A DNA stretch of 16,301 bases. Source: Candidatus Limnocylindrales bacterium (GTDB taxonomy: Bacteria > Chloroflexota > Limnocylindria > Limnocylindrales > CSP1-4). Position numbers and translations under genes: made by a program. Below, piece after piece: positions 7,009 to 14,391 of this stretch. The DNA is taken from the NCBI GenBank assembly GCA_030647575.1, contig JAUSJS010000134.1, positions 1-16,301 on the forward strand, read 5' to 3'. The notes below the pieces were generated by a model, which was given only the letters and a program-made list of their open reading frames with translations, was not told the origin of the DNA and did not search any database. The first letter of the stretch is position 1. Every line of letters begins with the position of its first letter.

Positions 7009-8937
7009 CTAGCCTGCCGGGGCATCCTCGCGTTCGGCGGCCCGGCGCAGGTCCTCGGCCCTCCCGACCTCCCGGCGCCGGTCGTGCTGCGACAGCGCCC
7101 GCTTGCGCAGCCGAATCGAGAGCGGCGTCACCTCAAGCAGCTCGTCGCCGGCGATGAACTCTAGGGCGCTCTCGAGGGTCATCGGGCGGGGTGGGGTGAG
7201 CCGCAGGGACTCGTCGTGCGAGTGGGTCCGGATGTTGGTGAGCTTCTTCTCCTTGGTCGGGTTGACATCCATGTCACGCGAGCGTGAGTTCTCACCGACG
7301 ATCATCCCCTCGTAGACCTCGACCCCGGCGCCGACGAACAGCACGGCGCGCTGCTCGAGGTTGAACAGCCCGTAGGCGTTCGAGGTGCCGGCCCGATCGG
7401 AGACCAGGACGCCGTTGGTGCGGTGGGTGACGTCGCCGGCCCACGGTCCGTAGCCTTCGCCGATCTGGTGCAGCAGTGCCGTCCCGCGCGTGTCGGTGAG
7501 GAGCTGGCCGCGGTAGCCGATCAGGCCGCGGACCGGCAGCACGAATTCCAGCCGGACGCGGCCGTCGGCATCGGTCGACATCTGCTCCAGGCGCCCCTTC
7601 CGACCGGCCAGCGCCGACTGGATCTCCCCGATGTAGTCGGGTGGGATGTCGATCGTGATCCGCTCGTACGGCTCCTGGATCTCACCGCCGACCTGGCGAA
7701 GCAGGACCTCCGGTCGTGACGCCGTCAGCTCGAAGCCCTCGCGACGCATCTGCTCGATGAGGACGGCCAGCTGGAGCTCACCCCGTCCGCGCACCTCGAA
7801 CGATTCACTCGACTCCGCCGGGCGTACCTCGATCGAGACGTTGCCGAGGACCTCCTTCTCGAGCCGAGCCTTGATCTGGCGGCTGGTGACGAACTTGCCC
7901 TCTCGACCCGCGAGCGGCGATGTGTTCGCCCCGAACGTCATCCGCAGGGTCGGCGCGTCGACGTCCAGGCGTGGCAGCGGTCGAGGGTCGGCCGGATCGG
8001 TCAGCGTGTCGCCGATCGTCACCTCGGGCAGGCCCGCGACGCTGACGATGTCGCCGGGGCCGGCCTGCTCGATGTCGACCCGCTCGATCCCGTGAGCGGT
8101 CTGGAGGCTCGTGACGGTGCCCGTGAGCGTGATCGTCCGGCCGGGCTCGACCGCCCCGGACGTGTCGTCCGCCTCCTCGCGCACAACGGCGATCCGCTGA
8201 CCGGTCCGGATCTCGCCGTTCCAGATCCGCCCGACCGCCATCCGGCCGACATAGTCGTTGGCCGACAGGTTCGTGACCAGCAGCTGGAGCGGATGACCCG
8301 GCGTGTACGTGACCGGCGGGGTGACGTCGACGAGCAGGTCGAGCAGCGGGCGCAGATCCGTCCCGGGATTCGTCAGGTCGCGGGTCGCCGTGCCGGCCTT
8401 GGCGTTCGTGTAGACGATCGGGAATTCGATCTGGTGCTCGTCGGCCCCCAAATCGATGAACAGCTCGTAGACCTCGTCGAGCACCTCCGCCGGTCGGGCG
8501 TCGCCGCGATCGATCTTGTTGAGGGCGACGACGACCGGCAACCGGCGGGCCATCGCCTTCTGGAGGACGTAGCGGGTCTGCGGCAACGGGCCCTCGGCGG
8601 CGTCCACCAGCAGCAGCACCGAATCGACCATCAGCAACGAGCGCTCGACCTCACCCCCAAAATCGGCGTGGCCCGGCGTGTCGACGATGTTGAGCCGGAC
8701 GCCGGCGTGATCGACCGTCGTCTGCTTGGCCAGGATCGTGATCCCCTTCTCCCGCTCGAGATCGCCCGAGTCCATCACCCGATCCACGACGGCCTGGTTG
8801 GACCGGAAGGCGCCGGTCTGGCGGAGCATCGCGTCGACGAGCGTGGTCTTGCCATGATCGACGTGGGCGACGATCGCGACGTTGCGCAGGTCGGCGCGGG
8901 TCGCACTGGCGGAGGGGCTCGATGTGGCGTTGGGCAC
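7009..8937 (-). CDS. typA: Ribosome-associated GTPase TypA/BipA
   Basis: A translational GTPase of the EF-G/LepA superfamily that acts on the ribosome, mainly in 50S assembly and stress or cold adaptation. The 642 residues include G1 'AHVDHGKTT' (24-32), switch I/G2 region '[14 protein letters not shown]' (61-74), G3 '[15 protein letters not shown]' (86-100) and G4 'NKID' (140-143). The later '[20 protein letters not shown]' and '[20 protein letters not shown]' are TypA signatures that separate it from LepA and EF-G. The start is GTG at 8937-8935, giving about 16 residues before the usual '[13 protein letters not shown]'; no other start exists in between. A GGAG (8953-8950) 12 nt upstream is the only ribosome binding candidate, and CACAAT (8977-8972) is a possible -10. 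It diverges from the nucleotidyltransferase-like gene across 89 nt and ends 56 nt before the desulfurase. Confidence 0.95.
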   Translation of the reverse strand: MPNATSSPSASATRADLRNVAIVAHVDHGKTTLVDAMLRQTGAFRSNQAVVDRVMDSGDLEREKGITILAKQTTVDHAGVRLNIVDTPGHADFGGEVERSLLMVDSVLLLVDAAEGPLPQTRYVLQKAMARRLPVVVALNKIDRGDARPAEVLDEVYELFIDLGADEHQIEFPIVYTNAKAGTATRDLTNPGTDLRPLLDLLVDVTPPVTYTPGHPLQLLVTNLSANDYVGRMAVGRIWNGEIRTGQRIAVVREEADDTSGAVEPGRTITLTGTVTSLQTAHGIERVDIEQAGPGDIVSVAGLPEVTIGDTLTDPADPRPLPRLDVDAPTLRMTFGANTSPLAGREGKFVTSRQIKARLEKEVLGNVSIEVRPAESSESFEVRGRGELQLAVLIEQMRREGFELTASRPEVLLRQVGGEIQEPYERITIDIPPDYIGEIQSALAGRKGRLEQMSTDADGRVRLEFVLPVRGLIGYRGQLLTDTRGTALLHQIGEGYGPWAGDVTHRTNGVLVSDRAGTSNAYGLFNLEQRAVLFVGAGVEVYEGMIVGENSRSRDMDVNPTKEKKLTNIRTHSHDESLRLTPPRPMTLESALEFIAGDELLEVTPLSIRLRKRALSQHDRRREVGRAEDLRRAAEREDAPAG

Positions 8938-9013
8938 GGGCGGACGGATCTCCAGGTGGAGGGGACAGCCGATTGTGCCATGGAACGCTCGATCTGGGCC
9001 TACGGCGGCCCGC

Positions 9014-9019
9014 TACACT
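9014..9019 (+). promoter_or_regulatory. TACACT -10 hexamer, leaderless spacing to ATG at 9027
   Basis: TACACT at 9014-9019 is followed by 7 nt and then ATG at 9027. No Shine-Dalgarno site lies between and no good -35 is seen. Same architecture as upstream of the Phd antitoxin, the desulfurase and the HAD gene. Confidence 0.5.
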
Positions 9020-9026
9020 CGTTCCG

Positions 9027-9683
9027 ATGACTGTCGCCGCCGTGATCCTGTCCGCCACCGCCGAGGGTGCCCTGGCCGACACGCTGGGTCAGCCGCGCGT
9101 CCGGCGGCTTGTGGATCTGGCCTGGTCCGGGGGCGCGCTGCCGGTCTTGGTCCTCTCGCCCGATCCCGACGGTGCCGTCGCGGCCGCCCTCCAGGTGACC
9201 GAGGCGATCTACGGTTCCCCTGCCCCGCCCGAAGCCGGACCGGTCGGTCAGATGGTCCGCGGCGCCGAGCTCGCGATGGCTGAGATTCGCGATACGACCG
9301 CCTTTCTGCTCTGGCCGGCGCGGATGATCTGGGTGGGGCCGGAAACGATCACCTCACTGATCGAGGCGCACGGCCCGGACCCGACCACCGTGCTGCGGCC
9401 GGCCTGGCAGGGTGAGCCGGGCTGGCCGGTGCTCGTACCGGTCGCGCATCTCGGCGCGCTGCGCGCCGTGGCACCCGACCTCATGCCACCCGACGTCCTG
9501 GTGCATCTGGTCGCCGCCGTCCCGTCGAGGATCGTCGAGGTTGGCGATCCGGGTGTCATTCACGATGCCGGCACGGCCGCGGCGGATCTGCCGGCCTACG
9601 AGGGACCGCCGGACCCACCCGCCGGCCACACCCACGAATGGGGCGCCGACGTTGCGAGCGAGGCCGGTCTCACCGAGCCGTAG
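9027..9683 (+). CDS. MobA/MocA-like nucleotidyltransferase-fold protein with degenerate nucleotide motif
   Basis: A 218-residue protein with the outline of a MobA/MocA-type NTP transferase: an N-terminal 'MTVAAVILSA' strand, 'RRLVDLAWSGGALPVLVLS' like the second strand-helix of the family, 'RPAWQGEPGWPVLVPV' corresponding to the usual P-x-x-x-G-x-x-G-H-P substrate strand, and 'DPGVIHDAGTAAADLPAYEG' matching the closing 'D-V-D-T-x-x-D' segment. The defining N-terminal L-x-x-G-x-G-x-R-x-G-x-x-K loop is absent; in its place stands 'SATAEGALADTLGQPRV', without the catalytic lysine and most glycines. This suggests an inactive or re-purposed family member. The ATG is chosen because it starts the first strand and follows a TACACT element. 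A short His-containing tail 'PPAGHTHEWG' follows the domain. Function unknown; a molybdenum-cofactor role is not supported by neighbours. Confidence 0.72.
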   Translation: MTVAAVILSATAEGALADTLGQPRVRRLVDLAWSGGALPVLVLSPDPDGAVAAALQVTEAIYGSPAPPEAGPVGQMVRGAELAMAEIRDTTAFLLWPARMIWVGPETITSLIEAHGPDPTTVLRPAWQGEPGWPVLVPVAHLGALRAVAPDLMPPDVLVHLVAAVPSRIVEVGDPGVIHDAGTAAADLPAYEGPPDPPAGHTHEWGADVASEAGLTEP

Positions 9684-9919
9684 GGTTGCGGCGGGGGCTG
9701 CGGTCCGGGTAGGCAGCGGTCCGGGCGGGCCGGAGCAAGACTCGCCGGTCCACCGCGACCCTGAGTCAACACCATGACCTGAGCTACGCGATCCCAGCCC
9801 CCTGGCGGCGAGTTCGCGACCTCCAGGCGCGCGATCGCAACGAGCGTGGTCAGCGGGCCGTCCTGGCCTCCCACCGTCGCCTGTGAGTCGCGGCACGGCC
9901 GGAGCCGCCAGACTGTGAC

Positions 9920-10870
9920 CTACTCCCCCGCCACCGCACGCCCCGCCCGGCTCGCGGCCAGGCCATCTCGAATTCGGGCGATCGGCAAGGTCGCCGCGGC
10001 GATCCCGCCGATCACGAATACCACACCGAGCAGCTGGGTGCTCGAGGGTGCCTCACCGAGCAGGATGACCGACAGGATCACGGTCATGACCGGCTGGGCG
10101 AGCAGGATGATCGAGGTGATGACGGCCGGCAGTCGTGGCAGCGAGATCGAGATGAGCAGGTAGCCCGCCGACTGCGAGGTGACCCCGAGGATCGCCAGCC
10201 AGGCCAGGCTCTCCAGCGGCGGCGCGGGGTCGAGATCGCCGCCAACACCACCCACGATCGACGCGGCGAGCGCCACGAAGACGGTGGCGACGGCGACAGG
10301 TCCCGCCGGCCGGCGTGGATCGCGGAGGCCGCGCCGAATGACCAGCAGGTACCCGGCATAGCAGAGCGCCGTTCCGATCCCCAGGACCACGCCGAGGGCC
10401 GGGTCGGCGCCGTAGGCATCCGCACCGATCGCCCCGGAGATCAGGACCACCCCGACCAGCACGACCGGCAGCGCGAGCAGGGTCGCCCGCGAGGGCCGCT
10501 CACCGAGCAACAGCCAGGCGACGATGCCGACGATGATGACCTGGAGGTTACCGAGCACCGTAGCAAGCCCCGCGCCCACGGCTTCGATGGCATGGTGCCA
10601 GAGGAGCAGGTCGCCGGCGAAGAAGAGCCCGGCAATGGCGGCCAGGCGGATCGTCGTCGACGGCAGGCCCCCGTAGCGGCGCTGCTCCGCCAGCCCGACC
10701 AGGGCCAGCAGCGGCAATCCAAAGAGCGCCCGGTAGACCGTCCCCGTGGACGGCGAGACCTCCGCGTAGCGGTAGAAGATGCCTGAAAACGAGATACATG
10801 CGGCACCGAGCAGCGCAGCCAGCCGCGGGCGCCTGGCGAACCAGTCGAGCGCTTCGAGCAGCGCGCTCAG
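9920..10870 (-). CDS. EamA/DMT-family transporter with probable CTG start
   Basis: A ten-helix drug/metabolite transporter of the EamA family (two EamA repeats), about 316 residues, in the inner membrane; substrate unknown. Repeat one includes 'LAALLGAACISFSGIFYRYA' and 'SPSTGTVYRALFGLPLLAL', then 'AGDLLLWHHAIEAVGAGLAT'; repeat two includes 'SQSAGYLLISISLPRLPAVI' and 'LAQPVMTVILSVILLGEAPS'. The first ATG/GTG/TTG in frame (TTG at 10717) would delete helix one and the conserved R-A-L-F, yet family-like sequence continues in frame up to 10870. There is no ATG, GTG or TTG in that extension; the frame opens after a TGA at about 10905. The best start is CTG at 10870-10868, which overlaps the upstream gene's TGA (CTGA). 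This implies termination-reinitiation coupling to the PLP enzyme. Confidence 0.85.
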   Translation of the reverse strand: MSALLEALDWFARRPRLAALLGAACISFSGIFYRYAEVSPSTGTVYRALFGLPLLALVGLAEQRRYGGLPSTTIRLAAIAGLFFAGDLLLWHHAIEAVGAGLATVLGNLQVIIVGIVAWLLLGERPSRATLLALPVVLVGVVLISGAIGADAYGADPALGVVLGIGTALCYAGYLLVIRRGLRDPRRPAGPVAVATVFVALAASIVGGVGGDLDPAPPLESLAWLAILGVTSQSAGYLLISISLPRLPAVITSIILLAQPVMTVILSVILLGEAPSSTQLLGVVFVIGGIAAATLPIARIRDGLAASRAGRAVAGE

Positions 10871-11796
10871 GAGTAGAGCTCGCCGGCGAGGTACTTCAGG
10901 CCCGAATCAACCTCGACGGTCGCCACACGGGCGCCTTCACCGAACCGCCGGGCGAGCGTCATGGCGGCGCTGATGTTCGCGCCAGTTGACGGCCCGGACC
11001 AGACGCCTTCCTCGCGCGCGGCTCGTCGCGCCGTCTCGAACGCCGTCGCCGTCGGGACCGCGATCACCTCATCGATGTCGTCGGGGCTCACCTGCGGCGG
11101 GATGAACCCCGCTCCGCCGCCCTCGATTCGGTGGGTGCCAGGCTGACCACCGGAGAGCACGGCCGACTCGGCAGGCTCGACGGCGACCCGATGCAGCGAC
11201 GGCAGCCGCTCCCGGAGCGCCCGCGTCGTCCCGACGAATGTACCGCCCGTGCCGACGAAGATCGCGACGGCATCGATCCGCCCCTCGAGCTGCTCGAATA
11301 GTTCGCGCCCGATCGCCTCGTAGCCGTGGGTCATGTCGGTGTTGTTGAACTGGTCGGTCTGGTAGGCGCCGATCTCGGCGGCGATCTCGGCGGCGCGGGC
11401 GCGCATCCGCGGGATCAGCGTCGGGGTGATGCCTTCCGGGCTCGGCAGCAGCTCGACGTCGGCCCCGAACGCCCGCATCGTCTTGATCTTCTCCGCGGCG
11501 AAGGCATCTGAGCTGACGATGTGCAGTGGATAGCCCTTGATCGAGCAGACGAGTGCGAGGGAGGAGCCGGTGCTCCCACCGGTGTACTCGACGATCGGCT
11601 GACCAGGCCGGAGCTTGCCCGCCCGCTCGGCGCCCTCGATCATCGCGAGGGCCATCCGGTCCTTGTAGGAGCCGGTCGGGTTGTATGACTCGAGCTTGAC
11701 CCAGATCTCGGCCATCCCCGCTTCGACGAGGCGGCTCAAGCGCACGACGGGCGTCCTCCCGATGGCGGCGAGGACTCCGGGCCGATCGGGCGTCAC
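10867..11796 (-). CDS. PLP-dependent cysteine synthase family enzyme
   Basis: A 309-residue fold-type II PLP enzyme of the cysteine synthase/cystathionine beta-synthase family. 'AIGRTPVVRLSRL' opens the fold; 'NPTGSYKDRMAL' carries the Schiff-base lysine K45. The phosphate-adjacent loop reads 'EYTGGSTGSSLAL' (T72-G77), unlike the 'TSGNTG' of true CysK/CysM. 'VGTGGTFVGTTRALRE' binds the cofactor phosphate and 'EEGVWSGPSTGANISAAM' closes the site. Canonical CysK makes cysteine from O-acetylserine and sulfide; the altered substrate loop means the substrate could differ, so no gene symbol is given. It begins with GTG at 11796-11794, 14 nt after aspS, without a good ribosome binding site; an in-frame CTG overlapping the aspS stop (11814) is an alternative start. 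It is coupled downstream to the EamA transporter, which might export a related amino acid. Confidence 0.87.
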   Translation of the reverse strand: MTPDRPGVLAAIGRTPVVRLSRLVEAGMAEIWVKLESYNPTGSYKDRMALAMIEGAERAGKLRPGQPIVEYTGGSTGSSLALVCSIKGYPLHIVSSDAFAAEKIKTMRAFGADVELLPSPEGITPTLIPRMRARAAEIAAEIGAYQTDQFNNTDMTHGYEAIGRELFEQLEGRIDAVAIFVGTGGTFVGTTRALRERLPSLHRVAVEPAESAVLSGGQPGTHRIEGGGAGFIPPQVSPDDIDEVIAVPTATAFETARRAAREEGVWSGPSTGANISAAMTLARRFGEGARVATVEVDSGLKYLAGELYS

Positions 11797-11810
11797 GTCT
11801 TCGACCCCGG

Positions 11811-13685
11811 TCAGCTGCGCTTCTCGGGGACGCCCACGAAACGCAAACCGAGCTCCTCGTACTGGCTCGGCTCCGGGGCCGACGGCGCTTCGAGCATCAG
11901 GTCGCTGCCCGACTGCGTCTTGGGGAAGGCCATGACCTCGCGGATATTTGTCTGATCAGCCAGCAGCGCCGCCCAGCGATCGATGCCGAGGGCGATCCCG
12001 CCATGCGGCGGCGCGCCGTACTCGAAGGCTTCGAGCACCGCGCCGAACTTCTCGCGCATCGCCTCGATCGTCTGCCCCTGGAGCAGGAACGAACGCTCCA
12101 GCAGCTCACGCCGGTGGATCCGGATCGATCCGCCGCCAAGCTCCCAGCCATTGAGGGCGAGGTCGTACTGCAGTGCGCGGGCGCGTCCAGCCGGATCATC
12201 GGGAGCCGGCCGCGCCGGGTCGCCGGAGGTCGTGACGAGGAGCGCCTCGTCCTCCGGGAGCACGTCGCTGAACGGATTGTGGGTGGCGTCCCAGCGCTTG
12301 TTGTCCGTGTCCCACTGGTACATCGGGAAGCGGTGGACCCACACGTAGGCGAGCACGTTCGGATCGGCCAGGCCGAGCCGAGCGCCAAGCTCCACCCGGA
12401 GACGCCCGAGGACCTCCGCCGTCGTGTCCGCGTCGTCGGCGACGATCAGGATGAGATCGCCCTCGGCCGCGCCGCTCCGCTCGATCAGCGCACGTTGGGT
12501 GTCGTCGGACAGGAACTTCGTGATCGGGCCCTTGATCTCCCCGCCCGCCGCGAGGGCGAGATGGGCCAGGCCCTTGGCCCCGAAGCGCCGCGCGCGTCCG
12601 GTCAGCTCGTCGATCTCCCGCCGGGTCACCCCGGCCATCCCCGGGGCGACGATGGCCTTGACGCGGCCACCAACTGCCAGGGCCGAGTCGAAGACGCCGA
12701 AGCCCGAGGCAGGCGCCCCGTCCGCACCGACGAGCGCCGGCGCGAGGTCGACCAGCTCCATTCCGAAGCGAACGTCCGGCTTGTCCGATCCGAAGCGCTC
12801 GAGCGTCTCCTCGAACGTGACGATCGGGAACGGCGTCTGCAGGATGGGCCGGTCCGGGACGGTCGCCCAGGAGACCTCGATGGCCATCGCCTCGACGAAG
12901 CCCATCACCGACGCCTCATCGACGAAGCTCATCTCCAGGTCGAGCTGGGTGAACTCGGGCTGGCGGTCGCCGCGCAGATCCTCGTCGCGGTAGCAGCGGG
13001 CGATCTGGAAGTAACGGTCGATGCCGCCGACCATCAGCAGCTGCTTGAGTTGCTGCGGGCTCTGCGGCAGGGCGTAGACGCTGCCGGGCTGGAGGCGGCT
13101 CGGGACAATGAAGTCGCGGGCGCCCTCGGGCGTGCTCTTGATGAGCGTCGGCGTCTCGATCTCGAGGAAGCCATGGGCATGGTGGACCTCGCGGATCGCC
13201 TGGACCATCCGGCTGCGCAGGAGCAGGTTTCGCTGCATCGGCTCGCGCCGGATGTCCAGGTAGCGGTACTTGAGGCGAACGCTCTCGTCAACCGGGGCGT
13301 CGGGCTCGTTGATGTAGAAGGGCGGAGTCTTCGCCTCCGACAGGATCGTCAACTCCGTTGCCCGAAGCTCGATGTCGCCGGTCGGAAGCTTGGCATTCTC
13401 GGTCCCGGCCAGGCGCGCGGCGACCTCGCCGAGGACGCTGATGACGAACTCGGGACGGACGCGGCTCGCCGCCTCGAGCACCTCGGGCGGCGCATCCTCA
13501 CCATCGACCACGACCTGGGTGATCCCGTGCCGATCGCGCAGGTCGATGAAGATAAGGCTGCCGTAGTCGCGCCTGCGATGGACCCAGCCGGAGAGGCGAG
13601 CGTCCGAGCCCGCGTCGGCAGCCCGCAGTTGGCCGCAAGTGTGGGTGCGATAGGGCGTGGCGAGACTCGGGCTGGGATCGGTCAT
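11811..13685 (-). CDS. aspS: Aspartyl-tRNA synthetase
   Basis: Class II synthetase that charges tRNA with aspartate; 624 residues against about 590 usual for bacteria. The N-terminal OB-fold anticodon domain is seen in 'LSGWVHRRRDYGSLIFIDLR' (31-50). The catalytic core includes 'KYRYLDIRREPMQRNL', motif 1 region 'FLEIETPTLIKSTPEGARDF', motif 2 'FQIARCYRDEDLRGDRQPEF' (226-245) and motif 3 'HGGIALGIDRWAALL' near the C-terminus. A bacterial GAD insertion domain lies between motifs 2 and 3. Extra length is mainly a short N-terminal lead and an acidic-proline C-terminal tail after 'FPKTQSGSDLMLEAPS'. The ATG at 13683-13685 starts just before the OB fold and follows a TACGAT hexamer 9 nt upstream. 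No GatCAB genes are visible, so whether it also charges tRNA-Asn cannot be told. Confidence 0.95.
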   Translation of the reverse strand: MTDPSPSLATPYRTHTCGQLRAADAGSDARLSGWVHRRRDYGSLIFIDLRDRHGITQVVVDGEDAPPEVLEAASRVRPEFVISVLGEVAARLAGTENAKLPTGDIELRATELTILSEAKTPPFYINEPDAPVDESVRLKYRYLDIRREPMQRNLLLRSRMVQAIREVHHAHGFLEIETPTLIKSTPEGARDFIVPSRLQPGSVYALPQSPQQLKQLLMVGGIDRYFQIARCYRDEDLRGDRQPEFTQLDLEMSFVDEASVMGFVEAMAIEVSWATVPDRPILQTPFPIVTFEETLERFGSDKPDVRFGMELVDLAPALVGADGAPASGFGVFDSALAVGGRVKAIVAPGMAGVTRREIDELTGRARRFGAKGLAHLALAAGGEIKGPITKFLSDDTQRALIERSGAAEGDLILIVADDADTTAEVLGRLRVELGARLGLADPNVLAYVWVHRFPMYQWDTDNKRWDATHNPFSDVLPEDEALLVTTSGDPARPAPDDPAGRARALQYDLALNGWELGGGSIRIHRRELLERSFLLQGQTIEAMREKFGAVLEAFEYGAPPHGGIALGIDRWAALLADQTNIREVMAFPKTQSGSDLMLEAPSAPEPSQYEELGLRFVGVPEKRS

Positions 13686-13735
13686 GGCGGCCGTATCGTA
13701 GCCGGTCGCCGCCGGCCCGCGGCGACCCGACCGGA

Positions 13736-14284
13736 TCAGTCGAGCGTCGACTCGTCCTTGGTCTGACCGGGCGCATCGTCGCGGCCGTGGCCCTTCCCTG
13801 GCTTGCCGTCGGCCTTCCAGTCCTTCCAGCCCGGGTGGATCTTGCCGACGACCCTCGGGCCTCCCGCCCACGGCGGCTTCCCGGCCAGGCGCAGCGCTTT
13901 GCCGTCGATGGTGTCCACGTCGAGCTCGGTCTCACCCTCGCGGTGCGTGCCCGCCACCTCGACCGATTTCCCGACAAACGCCGCCAGGGGATTGTTGTCC
14001 CGCCAATACCACTTCGGCCCGGCCGATAGCTCCCAGGTCGTGCCGCCGACGGTCATCGTGTACGTCGGCCTACCCTTCTCGTCGGTCGTTCGGTTGACCG
14101 TGCCGGTCAGCGTCAGGGCGGTCTCAGGACCCTTGTCGGCCTTCGCCCCCTTGTCCGGGCGGGACTGGCCGGGGGCGCCGGCGGAGGGCGATGGATCGGC
14201 ACCGAGGACGGGGATGGCGAGGAGGACAAGGGCGGCAACGACACCGACCGCGAGCAGACCGAGGCGTCGATCGTGGGAGTTCAC
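13736..14284 (-). CDS. Small exported OB-fold-like protein with lysine/glycine-rich linkers
   Basis: A 182-residue protein not recognised as a named family. A signal peptide or anchor covers about residues 8-29 ('LLAVGVVAALVLLAIPVLGA'), followed by a low-complexity linker rich in P, G, K and D (30-55). A compact beta domain (about 57-135) reads 'LTLTGTVNRTTDEKGRPTYT', 'GGTTWELSAGP', 'VGKSVEVAGTH' and 'ELDVDTIDGKALRL', resembling single OB-fold exported domains. The tail (136-182) is again low complexity with W-K repeats and an acidic end. The GTG at 14284-14282 was chosen because it directly precedes the signal sequence; upstream in-frame codons lack signal character. A GAGACT hexamer (14296-14291) lies 6 nt before it and an 18-nt palindrome lies further upstream. 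It ends 50 nt before aspS. Confidence 0.7.
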   Translation of the reverse strand: MNSHDRRLGLLAVGVVAALVLLAIPVLGADPSPSAGAPGQSRPDKGAKADKGPETALTLTGTVNRTTDEKGRPTYTMTVGGTTWELSAGPKWYWRDNNPLAAFVGKSVEVAGTHREGETELDVDTIDGKALRLAGKPPWAGGPRVVGKIHPGWKDWKADGKPGKGHGRDDAPGQTKDESTLD

Positions 14285-14304
14285 CCGACGAGTCTCTGCC
14301 GGCA

Positions 14305-14322
14305 ACCTTGCGAACGCAAGGT
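14305..14322. promoter_or_regulatory. 18-nt palindrome upstream of exported protein gene, candidate operator
   Basis: ACCTTGCG at 14305-14312 and CGCAAGGT at 14315-14322 are perfect inverted 8-bp arms around a central AA. It sits about 20-38 nt upstream of the GTG start, over the likely -35 and spacer. The near-zero loop argues for a protein-binding site rather than an RNA hairpin. The binding protein is unknown. Confidence 0.5.
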
Positions 14323-14391
14323 CGGCAACTGCGGACCAGGCCCCGCCGGTGCGCCGGGTCACCGGATTCTGGGTGGGCCGAGGGCCGCCGG

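Noticed and set aside
9684..9919. 236-nt convergent gap with a direct repeat (9700-9709 and 9716-9725) and a short GC hairpin (9721-9735)
   Set aside because: The repeat is 10 bp and GC-biased, and the hairpin has no T run. A minus-strand frame here reads partly protein-like but has no recognisable family, so I do not call a gene or terminator.
12003..13766. A 587-codon plus-strand open frame opposite aspS
   Set aside because: It mirrors aspS codon by codon and shows no family motif. Similar long antisense frames face the desulfurase (5714-7012), typA (8092-9030) and the GGDEF gene (14191-15738).
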